A stretch of 64,000 bases of DNA from Marinobacter nanhaiticus D15-8W (GCF_036511935.1 NZ_AP028878.1:5084001-5148000), one strand, 5' to 3'. Shown: positions 8,307 to 18,030, counted from the stretch's first letter. Made by a program: numbers and translations. Notes: generated by a model not told the origin, from the sequence alone.

Positions 8307-9131
8307 CTAGTCGCCGGATTCCAGCAGCTTGCGATAGGCCTTAAGGGTTGCTTCGTCCTCAGCCGGATAGTCTGGCGCCAGTTTCTGCAGCTGCTCCGCC
8401 AACACCGCGGCGATGATGGATCGTGCCACCGGCTTGCGATCGCCGGGGATCATCAGCCAGGGGCCATCGTCGGTGTGCGTGGCGGCGATAGCTTCCTCCG
8501 CATAGGCCTGGTATTCGTCGCGCAAACGCCAGCCCTCGACGTCGGACGGGTCGAACTTCCAGCGCTTGCGGGGTTTGTCCAGGCGCTTGAGCAATCGCCG
8601 GCGGTGCTCTTCATCGGACGTTCGCAGCCAGCACTTGATGACCGTGGTGCCTTCCCGGCTCAGGTGGGTTTCGAAGGCGCGGATGGCGCTATAGCGGGCC
8701 TCCCAGTCGTAGTGGGCCTTCGAATGGACAGGCCACAACCGCTCAGCAATAACGGCCTCATGGTGACTACGATTGAACGCCACCAGCTCACCATAAGCCG
8801 GTAACAACGGCACCACGCGCCAGAGGAAGTCGTGCCGTACTTCCGCGCCCTGAGGCCGGCTGAAAGACCAGGCATGAAAGCCAGCCGGGTCCATATAGGT
8901 GGCGAGAGTGCGGATCAGACTGTCCTTGCCGCTGGCATCCAGGCCGTGGACCATCAGCAGCACGGCGCGCTTGCGATTGGCCCATAGGCGGCGCTGGTAC
9001 TCGCCGATCTGCTCCAGGCTGGTCTCGAGATGCGGTAGCGCACTCGTATCCTCCATGTCCGGGGCATAATCCTCGATGCGCGGACGCCCGGGATCGAAAA
9101 GCCAGGACTCGTTGAAAGGTGTAGTGATCAT
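8307..9131 (-). CDS. Polyphosphate kinase 2 family protein
   Basis: Cytoplasmic phosphotransferase that moves phosphate between polyphosphate and nucleotides. The P-loop is GLDASGKD (residues 63-70), the Walker-B-like region reads FNRSHHEAVIAERL, and the lid region RRRLLKRLDKPRKRWKFDPSD is typical of PPK2. At 274 residues it has a single PPK2 domain. Whether it acts on ADP, AMP or both cannot be told from what I see. It stands alone, divergent from tatD, with a phosphorus-related theme only loosely shared with the DNase downstream. Confidence 0.88.
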   Translation of the reverse strand: MITTPFNESWLFDPGRPRIEDYAPDMEDTSALPHLETSLEQIGEYQRRLWANRKRAVLLMVHGLDASGKDSLIRTLATYMDPAGFHAWSFSRPQGAEVRHDFLWRVVPLLPAYGELVAFNRSHHEAVIAERLWPVHSKAHYDWEARYSAIRAFETHLSREGTTVIKCWLRTSDEEHRRRLLKRLDKPRKRWKFDPSDVEGWRLRDEYQAYAEEAIAATHTDDGPWLMIPGDRKPVARSIIAAVLAEQLQKLAPDYPAEDEATLKAYRKLLESGD

Positions 9132-9245
9132 GTTCCTCCCGATGATCGCCGCAAATTGACCGTAACTTCACGGATTGGGGTCTGGGTGTTCGGCAATGGT
9201 AAACTTCGAGCTACTTCATTCTTTTCCCGATTCAAGACACGAACC

Positions 9246-10070
9246 ATGAGCAAGAAGCGTCGCGAAATCCCGGTATTCGACCAGCCAATTATCGAGACCC
9301 ACTGCCACCTGGACTATCTCAAGGATAGACCATTGGAAGAAACGCTCGCAGAGGCCCAGCGCGTGAATATCGAGCGCATCGTCACCATTGCCGTGTCGCC
9401 GGACAACCTGGCCACCGTGCGCGATCTTACCGGCCAGGCCGACTTCGTCTACGGCACCCAGGGTGTTCACCCGCACGATGCGGAGGCCTACACCGACGCC
9501 GCCGAACAAGAAATCCGCGCCCACGTCGGTGGTGACAAGATGGTGGCCGTTGGCGAAATAGGGCTGGATTATTTCTATGACAATGCCGACCGCAACATCC
9601 AGCGGGAGGTGTTCCGCCGCCAGCTGCAGATCGCCTGCGATACCGATCGTCCGGTGGTGATCCACAGCCGCGAGGCGGACGAGGACACTATAGAAATCCT
9701 CAGGGAATTCGAAGCTACCCTCAAGCGCCGGGGCGTGATCCACAGCTTCACCTCCGGCCCCGGACTGGCGCGCTACGCCCTGGAACAAGGGTGGTGCCTG
9801 GGCTTCAACGGCATCTCCACCTTCAACAAGGCGGAAAACGTGCGGGATATCATCCGCATGACGCCTATCGAGCAACTCTTGCTGGAAACCGATTCCCCGT
9901 TCCTGACGCCGGTGCCCTACCGTGGTCGGGAAAACGCGCCATTCTACATCCCGTTCGTTGCCGAGAAGGTCGCCGAGGTCAAGGATCTGCCCCTAGAGCA
10001 TGTGCTCACCCAGACCTACGCCAATAGTCTGAAACTCTTCTTTGATCACTTGAACGGTGCCCCCGCCTAA
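9246..10070 (+). CDS. TatD-family metal-dependent hydrolase
   Basis: Metal-dependent hydrolase of the amidohydrolase fold; family members act as 3'-5' exonucleases or related phosphoesterases. Motifs in order: ETHCHLDYL, GTQGVHPHDA, VAVGEIGLDYFYDNA, VIHSREADEDT, GVIHSFTSGPGLARYALEQG, and LLLETDSPFLTPVPYRGRENAP. These supply the metal-binding histidines, glutamate and aspartate. I chose the ATG at 9246 (274 residues), the usual length; an in-frame start at 9156 would add 30 residues unlike the family. It is not next to a DNA polymerase III subunit as some homologues are. Confidence 0.88.
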   Translation: MSKKRREIPVFDQPIIETHCHLDYLKDRPLEETLAEAQRVNIERIVTIAVSPDNLATVRDLTGQADFVYGTQGVHPHDAEAYTDAAEQEIRAHVGGDKMVAVGEIGLDYFYDNADRNIQREVFRRQLQIACDTDRPVVIHSREADEDTIEILREFEATLKRRGVIHSFTSGPGLARYALEQGWCLGFNGISTFNKAENVRDIIRMTPIEQLLLETDSPFLTPVPYRGRENAPFYIPFVAEKVAEVKDLPLEHVLTQTYANSLKLFFDHLNGAPA

Positions 10071-10227
10071 CCGCTGTGGTCGGTCGTGCGAAGAAACGGA
10101 TATCTTTTCACACGGTTTTCACATGCGGTTGCTCTGAAATCGTCTAGACTTCGTACAGCAAAGGGACACGTCGACATGACGCTTTTGGCGGGACGATTCG
10201 TTATCTGTAACCGGCACCGCGTGCACT

Positions 10228-11436
10228 ATGATCAAGCGCATTCCTATCCGTTCTCTCAAGGTCGGTATGTACGTTACCGACCTGAACAACGACTGGATCC
10301 CCCATAACAATGACAAGCGACGGGGGATTGTTCGCACAGACGAAACCATCGAAAAGATCAAACGCCTGGGTGTAACCCAGATCTATATCGATCCCTCGAA
10401 GGGCTTGGATAGCATCGACGGAGAACCCGTTCACGAAGTCGACAAACAGAACGAAACGTTATTGCAGCAGGCGGGAGGGCTTGCCCCCCACCTGGCTCCC
10501 CATGCGGCGCTCGACGAAGAGATGATCATCGCCAGGCGCATCCATAGCGAAACCCAGAGCCTCGTCGGTAACCTGATGCAGGACGTGAAGCTGGGCAAAG
10601 CCATTGACTTGGCGCCGGTACACGAACTGGCAGGCAACATCCAGGAATCCGTGTTCCGCAATCCCAACGCCATGGCCTGCCTGGGACGTATTCGTGAAAA
10701 GGACAATTACCTGCTGGAGCACTCAGTCAACCTGAGCGTGTTGATGTCGATCTTTGGTAAGGCCATGACGCACCCGCCGGATGTGCTCCACCAAACGGTG
10801 GTCGGTGCCCTGCTGCACGATATCGGCAAGATCCTCACCCCGGACGAAATCCTGCATAAACCCGGCCGTCTGACCCCGGAAGAGTTCGCGGTCATGAAAA
10901 AGCACGCGGTCCACTCCCATGACATCCTGGCCAGCACGGAAGGCATTGGCGAGCTGACCCTGCTCACCGCCGCCCAGCACCACGAACGCATGGACGGCAG
11001 CGGCTATCCTTGCGGGCTGAAAGGCGAGGACATTTCGGTCTACGGTCGCATGGTGGCTATTGCCGATGTCTACGATGCCATTACCTCCAACCGGGTCTAC
11101 CACGTGGGCATGACCCCGACCCAGGGACTGAAAAAGCTGCTGGAATGGAGCGGCGACCACCTCGATCCCGAACTGGTGCGCCAGTTTATCCGGTGCATCG
11201 GCATTTACCCTGTGGGTTCATTGGTGTTGTTGGAGAGTGGTCGTCTTGGCGTGGTTATCGAGGGCAACGAAGATGACCAGCGCCTGCCGGTCATCCGAAT
11301 CATGTACCACACCCGATTCCGTATGCCGATCAAGGTGGAGACCCTGGACCTGACCAAGCCCAATGCCCAGGATCGAATCGTGCGTGCCGTCGATCCGGCG
11401 ACCTACAAGATCGACATCAGGCGCTTCCTGGCCTGA
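10228..11436 (+). CDS. HD-GYP domain cyclic-di-GMP phosphodiesterase with DUF3391 N-terminus
   Basis: Second c-di-GMP-degrading protein in the window, 402 residues. The N-terminal 90 residues match the DUF3391 pattern (IRSLKVGMYVTDL, then GVTQIYIDPSKG). The HD-GYP domain follows: EHSVNLSVL, LLHDIGKI (HD at 197-198), HAVHSHDIL, HHERMDGSGYP (GYP at 259-261), ADVYDAIT. The metal-binding residues and the GYP motif are all intact, so hydrolysis of c-di-GMP to pGpG/GMP is expected. The gene is convergent with the PsiE-family gene, only 10 bases away. Confidence 0.9.
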   Translation: MIKRIPIRSLKVGMYVTDLNNDWIPHNNDKRRGIVRTDETIEKIKRLGVTQIYIDPSKGLDSIDGEPVHEVDKQNETLLQQAGGLAPHLAPHAALDEEMIIARRIHSETQSLVGNLMQDVKLGKAIDLAPVHELAGNIQESVFRNPNAMACLGRIREKDNYLLEHSVNLSVLMSIFGKAMTHPPDVLHQTVVGALLHDIGKILTPDEILHKPGRLTPEEFAVMKKHAVHSHDILASTEGIGELTLLTAAQHHERMDGSGYPCGLKGEDISVYGRMVAIADVYDAITSNRVYHVGMTPTQGLKKLLEWSGDHLDPELVRQFIRCIGIYPVGSLVLLESGRLGVVIEGNEDDQRLPVIRIMYHTRFRMPIKVETLDLTKPNAQDRIVRAVDPATYKIDIRRFLA

Positions 11437-11446
11437 ATTCCCTTGC

Positions 11447-11944
11447 TCAGTGCGAGACAGCCCCGTCATCCCCGATCTGGCTGACGATCCAGTAGGTGAT
11501 GCCAACGGCAATCACGATCATCGCGATACCCCACAGGTAGGCCGGCTCCACCGTTTCCAGGTCGAGGATGATGACCTTCCGCGAGATGGCCATGAGCGCG
11601 GTCGCGATCACAATTTTCACGTGGAAGACATTATCCCTCAGGTAGATGGTGATATTGACGAAGATCTCTATCGCGATCAGTACCGCCATGAAGGCTCCGA
11701 AAGTGGCCAGCATGTCCGAAATCGTGAGGATATACCGAGGCGGTGTAACCAGCTTCTGGTAAAGCGTCCAGGCCACGTCCACCACGCCCATCAGGATCAC
11801 GAAAACCATGAGCAGAGCCAGTACCCGCAATGCACCCCGGATCAGCATGTTCAGCTTGTCCAGGAGAAGCGGGTCGAAGCCCTTGCGCAATCCGCTCTTC
11901 TCTGACTCGCTCGGCGTTTTGTCTGATGTGCTCGATTCGGCCAT
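11447..11944 (-). CDS. PsiE-family inner-membrane protein
   Basis: Small integral membrane protein (165 residues) with four hydrophobic helices: LALLMVFVILMGVVDVAW, MLATFGAFMAVLIAIEIFVNI, VKIVIATALMAISRKVIILD and LWGIAMIVIAVGITYWIV. The IEIFVNITIYLRDN and ISRKVIILD stretches match the phosphate-starvation-inducible PsiE family; molecular function unknown. GGAAGGAAACG precedes the ATG. The N-terminal 30 residues are polar and likely cytoplasmic. Confidence 0.8.
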   Translation of the reverse strand: MAESSTSDKTPSESEKSGLRKGFDPLLLDKLNMLIRGALRVLALLMVFVILMGVVDVAWTLYQKLVTPPRYILTISDMLATFGAFMAVLIAIEIFVNITIYLRDNVFHVKIVIATALMAISRKVIILDLETVEPAYLWGIAMIVIAVGITYWIVSQIGDDGAVSH

Positions 11945-11970
11945 GGCTCGTTTCCTTCCACTAGGGACAT

Positions 11971-11996
11971 AAAAAAAGGGGCCCTCAGGCCCCTTC
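11971..11996 (-). terminator. Rho-independent terminator of the DUF7352-like gene
   Basis: On the minus strand AAGGGGCC-TGAG-GGCCCCTT followed by a run of T residues, 17 bases after the stop of the gene at 12013. It separates that gene from the PsiE-family gene. Confidence 0.88.
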
Positions 11997-12012
11997 GCTG
12001 GATATCGCTCTG

Positions 12013-12375
12013 TCAGGCGGCTTGGTGCCTCGGTGCCGGAGACGGACGCGCCTGAATGTAATCGGCATCTACCGGTACGTAGCGCTGGTGTCCTGTCTGT
12101 TCGGGCAGTGCATAGACGTGATAGGCCTCGGGCCCGAACGGGTCCAGCGCCGTGTCCACATGCTCATAGGTCTCTGGCACCGGCTCGCCGGAATACACCA
12201 CTCGGAACTGGCGCTGCCGGACCGGAATATCGACATTCAGCGGTACTTCCACCCAGAGGTACACGGCCTTTTCCGCGAGCAGGTATTCGCACCGCACGAC
12301 GCGATAACCCTCGCGCAGGTTCAATGCCTTCGGTTCTCCCGATATATCAAGACGATACTTATGAACAGTCTTCAT
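12013..12375 (-). CDS. Small protein resembling the DUF7352 family
   Basis: 120 residues, starting MKTVHKYRLDISGEPKALNL and continuing into a beta-rich pattern (LWVEVPLNVD, FRVVYSGEPVPETYEHV). The opening K-Y-x-L-x-I followed by a valuation of strands resembles DUF7352, a family often found in phages and mobile DNA; function unknown. AGAGGG precedes the ATG and a terminator follows, so it is a single-gene unit. No signal peptide or membrane segment. No other phage gene is near it. Confidence 0.6.
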   Translation of the reverse strand: MKTVHKYRLDISGEPKALNLREGYRVVRCEYLLAEKAVYLWVEVPLNVDIPVRQRQFRVVYSGEPVPETYEHVDTALDPFGPEAYHVYALPEQTGHQRYVPVDADYIQARPSPAPRHQAA

Positions 12376-12474
12376 GGTTCAGCCCTCTGACCGTGAGTAA
12401 CAGCTCTATCATCGGTGCGGATGGATCGGGATAAAACAGATTATTTGAGCATTATCGTTCGGTTTATTCGAAGG

Positions 12475-13374
12475 TTAACGCCGCGCCGTGATGCGTTGGC
12501 GGCAGATGGCTTCCACCGCCGGGTGGGTGCTTTGTCGCGTTCGGGTGATGGCGTAGAGGTGGTCGGTCACTCCCTCCACATGCCCCAGACAGGCCACCTC
12601 ATACTGCCGGCAGACTTCGTCGGCGATGAGCGTCGGCGCGGCGAATACGCCCTGTCCCTGCCGCCCGAATACCTTGATCAGCGCGCTGTCGTCGATTTCC
12701 GCCCGCACCTTGAGACGCACACCCTGCTCACTGAACCAGCGGGTCAGCTGGTGCAGGTAGGGCGCGTCGAGGGCGTTGGCCAGGAATGGCTGGCCATTGA
12801 GACTGGCCGGATAGCCCGGCGTCAGACGCTGCGCCAATGCCGGTGCCGCGAACAGGCTGATACCGGACTGGCCCAGCTCGTGAAGATGCCAGCGTGCGCC
12901 GGCATCGGTCAGCGGCACACGGTCAGTCAGCAGGACATCCAGCTGCTGACGTGCGAGATCCCTCAGCAGGTCCTCGATACGCGCCGTGCGACATGTAAGC
13001 TGCACGTCCCGATCCAACGTCAGGGCGGGTTCAATCAGATGGTAGGCAATCAGCTTGTGGATAGAGGCAGAGACGCCAACCACCAGCTTCAATGGCCGGT
13101 CCTCAGGGGCACTTTGGACCACCTGGCACAATTCATCGGCAACCGAAAACATCTCATCGGCGTAGCCCAGAACCGTGCGCCCGAGATCAGTCAGGAACAG
13201 GCGCCGGCTTTCCCGTCGAAATAACAGACCACCGACCGCCTGTTCCAGGCTGGCAAGTTGGCCGCTAAGCGTCTGGGGCGCCAGATCGAGGCGTTCGCTG
13301 GCCTGAGCCAGCGACCCCTCGTGGGCGATGACCCAAAAATAGTAGAGGTGACGGAAATTCAGGGTATCGAGCAT
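12475..13374 (-). CDS. LysR-family transcriptional regulator (NhaR-like)
   Basis: 299 residues. The N-terminal winged helix-turn-helix starts LNFRHLYYFWVIAHEGSLAQASERLDLA in family fashion (NFRHLYYFW is characteristic of NhaR-type members), and the rest is a periplasmic-binding-protein-like effector domain. NhaR in E. coli responds to sodium and controls a sodium/proton antiporter; here the nearest partners are the choline uptake genes, lying 85 bases upstream on the same strand. A salt-related role is plausible but is inference. Confidence 0.83.
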   Translation of the reverse strand: MLDTLNFRHLYYFWVIAHEGSLAQASERLDLAPQTLSGQLASLEQAVGGLLFRRESRRLFLTDLGRTVLGYADEMFSVADELCQVVQSAPEDRPLKLVVGVSASIHKLIAYHLIEPALTLDRDVQLTCRTARIEDLLRDLARQQLDVLLTDRVPLTDAGARWHLHELGQSGISLFAAPALAQRLTPGYPASLNGQPFLANALDAPYLHQLTRWFSEQGVRLKVRAEIDDSALIKVFGRQGQGVFAAPTLIADEVCRQYEVACLGHVEGVTDHLYAITRTRQSTHPAVEAICRQRITARR

Positions 13375-13458
13375 CCTGGAATCCTGTGGCAGGCGTCGGC
13401 ATCATCCTAGAGGGATTTACGCCGACGCTCCAGCCATGGACCGTTGGACCCGAGCAGC

Positions 13459-14640
13459 TCAGCTATCGTCCAGATGCTTACCCAGCATGGCGTGATACAG
13501 TTCCCGGTCACCGATGGCGCCGATAATCGCACCGTTTTCCTCCACTAACAGGCTGTGGCCGGTGAAGTAGCGGATCTCCACTGCATCACGCAGGGGCGTG
13601 GACGGAGCGATACAGGTGGGCCGCTTTGCCAGACTGTCGATGGCCTGCCCTTCCTGCCAGTGTTGGGTCTGGTAGGTCTGGCCCTGACTGGTAACGACCG
13701 CTTTCTCGGCGCTTTCCGGTGTATGCAGCCAGGTATCGTAGCGCTTGTTGAGGCAGCGGTTGCCCTCGGCGTCTTCCGGCACCTGGTCGATCGGCAGCAT
13801 CAGCGAGCGCGCCGCCAGTACGTTCAAAGGATTGGTACTGGCCACGAAGCTCTTGACGTAATCGTTCTCCGGCTTGAGCACGATAGATTCCGGCTTGCCG
13901 TGCTGGACAATCTGGCCGTCCTTCATGATGGCTATGTGAGAGCCCAACTTGAGAGCCTCGTCCAGATCGTGGCTGACGAAGACAATGGTCTTTTGCAGCT
14001 CCGCCTGCAGGCTCAGGAGCTCGTCCTGCAACTGGTGGCGGATTAGCGGATCCAGCGCCGAGAACGGTTCGTCCATCAACAGGATTTCAGACTCGGTGGC
14101 CAGGGCGCGGGCCAGACCCACGCGCTGGCGCATGCCGCCGGAAAGCTCGTCGGGTCGACACTTGGCCCAATCCTGCAGCCCAACCAGCTCCAGTTGGCGC
14201 TGGACCTTCTCCTGCCGCTCGGACTTGCCGAGCCCCTGCAGTTCCAGTCCGAACCCAACGTTCTCTTCGACGGTAAGCCAGGGCATCAGCGCGAAGCTCT
14301 GGAACACCATGGACACGCGTCGGGTGCGGATATCCCGCTGCACCTTGTCGCTGGCCTGGGTGAAGTCCACCGACTGGCCGTCATGTTCAATGCGAATGGC
14401 GCCGCTGGTGACGTTGTTCAGGCCGTTGATACAGCGCAACAGGCTGGACTTGCCCGACCCGGACAGGCCCATCAGGACGCAGATTTCGCCTTTCTTGATG
14501 GACAGGTTGGCACCCTGGACACCGACCACCAAGCCGGTCTTTTCACGGATGGCCTCGCGGTCCAGGCCCTGCTCGATCATCGGCAGAGCTCGCCGGGGTT
14601 GCCGACCAAACACCACATTGACGTTTTCCAGCTCAATCAT
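13459..14640 (-). CDS. choV: Choline/betaine ABC transporter ATP-binding protein (ChoV/ProV)
   Basis: ATPase of the osmoprotectant importer, 393 residues. The N-terminus carries the ProV-type extension (residues 1-45), then Walker A GLSGSGKS (58-65), the signature LSGGMRQRVGLARAL, Walker B ILLMDEPFSALDPLIR and the H-loop VSHDLDEAL. The C-terminal third, with SLLVEENGAIIGAIGDRELY, is CBS-like, the ionic-strength-sensing module in this family. The start overlaps the permease stop (ATGA). It is last in the choXWV order, as in rhizobial cho operons. Confidence 0.9.
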   Translation of the reverse strand: MIELENVNVVFGRQPRRALPMIEQGLDREAIREKTGLVVGVQGANLSIKKGEICVLMGLSGSGKSSLLRCINGLNNVTSGAIRIEHDGQSVDFTQASDKVQRDIRTRRVSMVFQSFALMPWLTVEENVGFGLELQGLGKSERQEKVQRQLELVGLQDWAKCRPDELSGGMRQRVGLARALATESEILLMDEPFSALDPLIRHQLQDELLSLQAELQKTIVFVSHDLDEALKLGSHIAIMKDGQIVQHGKPESIVLKPENDYVKSFVASTNPLNVLAARSLMLPIDQVPEDAEGNRCLNKRYDTWLHTPESAEKAVVTSQGQTYQTQHWQEGQAIDSLAKRPTCIAPSTPLRDAVEIRYFTGHSLLVEENGAIIGAIGDRELYHAMLGKHLDDS

Positions 14641-15485
14641 GCGGAAGCCTCCCCGGGATTTTTCTGACGGAAGAAACGGTCCATCCAGATCGCCAGCAGG
14701 ACGATAGCCAGACCGGCCTCGAAGCCCTTACCGATGTCCACCGTGTTCAGCGCACGTACGACCGGTACGCCCAGGCCATCGGCGCCGACCAATGCGGCGA
14801 TGACCACCATGGACAGCGACAGCATGATGCACTGGGTAATACCCGCGCCGATGGAGCTCATGGCCGCGGGCAGTTCGATCTTGAACAACAGTTGGCGATC
14901 GGTACATCCGAACGCCTTGCCCGCTTCCACCAGTTCGGTGGGCACCTGGGAAATACCCAGGTAGGTCAGGCGCACAGGCGCCGCAATCGCGAAGATCACG
15001 GTGGAAATAACGCCCGGCACGACGCCGAGACCAAACAGGGTCAGCGTCGGAATCAGATAGACGAAGGGCGGGATGGTCTGCATTAGGTCCAGGATCGGCT
15101 GGATACCCTTGTACAGCCATTGGTGATGCGCCGCATAAATCCCCAGCGGTATCCCGATGACAATACAAAGGACCGTGGCGTAGAGCACCAGCGACAGGGT
15201 CGCCATGGTGTCTTCCCAGTATCCCAGGTTCCAGATCAGCAGGAAGCTGATCAACGTGAAAGCAGTGAGTCCCCAGCGACGGTGGCGCAGATGGGCGGCG
15301 ACAGTGAACAGCGCCACCATCACACCTGGCGGTACCCAGAGCAGGCCGTCGGTGAGACCGTGGATCAGGCCACCGAGGTTTTCCGATATGGCATCGAAGA
15401 ACCCGCTACCGTTGTCGATGAGAAAATTGACAACCTCTTCCATGAAGTCGCCGAATGGCAATTGATGCTCGGTTATCCAGCTCAT
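14637..15485 (-). CDS. choW: Choline ABC transporter permease (ChoW)
   Basis: Inner-membrane permease, 282 residues with six to seven hydrophobic helices. The EAA coupling loop is visible as TELVEAGKAFGCTDRQLLFKIELPAAM, and QTIPPFVYLIPTLTLFGLGVVPGV is highly typical of the ProW/ChoW family. It overlaps choV by four bases and lies 75 bases after choX. Confidence 0.9.
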   Translation of the reverse strand: MSWITEHQLPFGDFMEEVVNFLIDNGSGFFDAISENLGGLIHGLTDGLLWVPPGVMVALFTVAAHLRHRRWGLTAFTLISFLLIWNLGYWEDTMATLSLVLYATVLCIVIGIPLGIYAAHHQWLYKGIQPILDLMQTIPPFVYLIPTLTLFGLGVVPGVISTVIFAIAAPVRLTYLGISQVPTELVEAGKAFGCTDRQLLFKIELPAAMSSIGAGITQCIMLSLSMVVIAALVGADGLGVPVVRALNTVDIGKGFEAGLAIVLLAIWMDRFFRQKNPGEASA

Positions 15486-15560
15486 GGTGTTGTGTCTTTT
15501 CAGGTTCAGAAAGGATTCTGGCGCCGGTCCCGCAGAGACCGGCGCACAGATACGACGGGC

Positions 15561-16508
15561 TTACTTAAGGCTGGCCTTGACCGCCGGCAGCGCAGGCTCG
15601 CCGTCGATCGTGGTCACGCCTTCGAGCCACTTGTCCAGAACGGACGGGTTATTGGCGAGCCATGCGTGGGCCGCGTCGCGGGGCTCCTCGCCGTCATTGA
15701 GGATGGCGCCCATAACCTCGTTCTCCATCTGCAGCGAGAATTCGAGGTTCTCCAGCAGTTGACCCACGTTCGGGCACTCGTCCAGGTAGCCTTCACGGAC
15801 GTTGGTGTGGACGGTGGCGCCACCGAAGTTCGGGCCGAAGAACTCATCGCCACCGGACAGGTATTCCAGGTCGTGGTTGGCGTTCATCGGATGCGGTTCC
15901 CACGCCAGGAAAACAATCCACTCGTCACGGCGCACGGCGCGGCCCACCTGGGACAACATGCCGGCTTCGCTGGATTCGACCACGCGGAAATCACTCAGGC
16001 CGAAAGCGTCCTGGTCGATCATGTCCTGGATCAGGCGGTTGCCGTCGTTACCCGGCTCGATACCGTAGATGCGGTTATCGAACTTATCGGCGTTCTTGGC
16101 AATATCCTCAAAGCTGGTAACACCGGCATCGTAAACATACTGGGGGACGGCCAGCGTATACTTCGCACCGGTGAGATTGGTGCGGACGTCTTCGACTTCG
16201 CCGCTTTCCAGGTACGGGCGGATATCGGCTTCCATCGTGGGCATCCAGTTGCCCAGGAAAACGTCGATATCGTCATTCTTCAGGGAGCGGTAGGTGACCG
16301 GCACGGACAACACCTTGGCTTCCGGCTGGTAACCCATGCCCTCCAGTACTTCGGAGGTCAGTGCGGTAGTTGCGGTGATATCGGTCCAGCCCACATCGGC
16401 AAAACGTACGGGCTTGCATTCCTGGTTTGGAGCAGCCAATACCGCACCGCTTAACATCAAACCACCCGTTATCATCAGACCATTAAGAGCCAAAAAGAAC
16501 TTCTTCAT
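15561..16508 (-). CDS. choX: Choline ABC transporter substrate-binding protein (ChoX)
   Basis: Periplasmic choline-binding protein, 315 residues. The start at 16508 has GGAGAAAACG upstream and gives a clean signal peptide (MKKFFLALNG ... AVLAA); a longer frame exists but lacks this. Landmarks: VRFADVGWTDITATTALTSE, VFLGNWMPTMEAD, and EWIVFLAWEPHPMN, containing the aromatic residues (W, Y, W) that form the quaternary-ammonium box in this family. It lies downstream of betIBA, matching import of choline for conversion to glycine betaine. Confidence 0.9.
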   Translation of the reverse strand: MKKFFLALNGLMITGGLMLSGAVLAAPNQECKPVRFADVGWTDITATTALTSEVLEGMGYQPEAKVLSVPVTYRSLKNDDIDVFLGNWMPTMEADIRPYLESGEVEDVRTNLTGAKYTLAVPQYVYDAGVTSFEDIAKNADKFDNRIYGIEPGNDGNRLIQDMIDQDAFGLSDFRVVESSEAGMLSQVGRAVRRDEWIVFLAWEPHPMNANHDLEYLSGGDEFFGPNFGGATVHTNVREGYLDECPNVGQLLENLEFSLQMENEVMGAILNDGEEPRDAAHAWLANNPSVLDKWLEGVTTIDGEPALPAVKASLK

Positions 16509-16763
16509 CGTTTTCTCCTTTCTCCAGCTGGAGGAGCCTGTGAGAAACACCCGGCCTGGGTCAGAAGGAATCATCGACCCGAAAGCCACATCGAGTGTCT
16601 GTCAGACGCTCCCCGTTTCTTTTGTGAAAGATCGCTTCGTCTGTAAACGAACGCTCAGCAAAAGCGTTATGGGAAAAACATCATTGTTGTCGTTCAAACG
16701 CGCCTGTTTCGACGCTTATCATCTTTACCCTTACAACACCGGCTACCGGCGTAATGCCTGCGG

Positions 16764-17983
16764 TTACCTCTGGCTGTTCTGCCAATCCGGATGCTCCCAG
16801 ACATCGACCGGCGTAGGGCTTAGCAGCTCCCGTCCGCGGATATGGTCCGCGCACTTTTCCGCCAGCATGATGGTCGGCCCGTTTAGATTGCCGCTGACCA
16901 CGCTGGGCATGATCGACGCGTCCACCACGCGCAGGTTCTGCACGCCGTAGACCCGGGCCTGTTCGTCCACCACCGCCATCGGATCGTTGGCGTTGCCCAT
17001 CTTGCAGGTGCAGGACGGATGGTAGGCGCTGTCCGAGTACTGGCGGACGAAGGCGTCGATAGCCGCGTCGGAGTTCATCTCCTCTCCTGGCCGCAGTTCC
17101 TTGCCCCGATACGGATCGAACGCCTTCTGGGCGAAGATCTCACGGGTCAGCTTAACGCTCTCGCGCATTTCCCAGCGGTCCCGCTCGGTGCTGAGCAGGT
17201 TGGGTTCGATGATCGGGTGGTCGCCAGGCTTGTCGGATTTCAGTTTCAGGTAGCCGCGACTCGTCGGCCGCATCGGACCAACATGGACCTGGAAGCCGTG
17301 GCACTCGGCATCCTTGCGGCCGTGGTCCAATACCTGGGATGGCAGGAAGTGGAACTGGATATCCGGATGACGCACGCCCGCCTCGGTGCGGATAAAACCG
17401 CCGGCTTCGAGGTGTGCGGTGCGGCAAGCGCCCCAGTCGTGGTTGAGGAACCACTTCACGCCGGCAATCGTCTTGCCCGGCTGGGTGGTGTACTTGTAGA
17501 GCGTGACCGGCTCCTTGCATTCGTGCTGGACGTAGAGTTCCAGGTGATCCTGCAAGTTCTGGCCCACGCCGGGGCGATCGGCCTTGACCTCGATACCGAG
17601 CTTCTCCAGATCCGCCGCTGGACCGATACCGGAGAGCATGAGCAGCTGAGGCGAGTTGATGGCACCGCTGCTGACGATGACCTCTTTGCGTGCAGCAACG
17701 CGTAGCGTCTTGCCATCCTGCACATATTCCACGCCCGCGGCCAGTAGAGCCGACGGTTGTCCATGAACTTCTGCGGCTCGGTGTGGTAGTACCAGTTGTA
17801 CTTGTCGTCCATGAGGTTGTACATCAGGGCGGCGGGCATATGGATTTTCCAGGTATCGTCCCGGCGGCCGGCTTCCAATACCAATATCTGATCCTGGCCG
17901 TCTTCGGTCAGCCGGTTCGCCAGCACGCAACCGGCCGAGCCGGTGCCTACCACCACATAGTCAAACTCACGATCAAACTTCAA
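16764..17983 (-). pseudogene. betA: Choline dehydrogenase betA, disrupted by an out-of-frame internal deletion
   Basis: BetA is a FAD-dependent membrane-associated enzyme of the GMC family that oxidises choline to betaine aldehyde (about 555 residues). Here the first frame from 17983 gives the FAD-binding start (FDYVVVGTGSAGCVLANRL) and runs in homology to YHTEPQKFMDNRRLYWPR. At about 17733-17742 homology jumps to AGVEYVQDGKTLRVAARKEV in another frame and continues to the C-terminus, including SSGAINSPQLLMLSGIGP, the catalytic-region YHPSCTCKMGN and SGNLNGPTIM. Compared with E. coli BetA about 150 residues (near 81-231) are missing. The join sits on CCGCGGGC, which both flanks of an intact gene would plausibly share. 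The first frame reads on to 17456 with unrelated residues. The product should be non-functional. Confidence 0.88.
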
Positions 17984-18030
17984 AACAGTCTCTCCTGCTG
18001 TTCGAGATCTGGATACGGTGCCGGGCTTCG

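Noticed and set aside
12013..12375. Prophage remnant suggested by the DUF7352-like gene
   Set aside because: No integrase, capsid, tail or lysis gene is near, and flanking genes are ordinary chromosomal ones.
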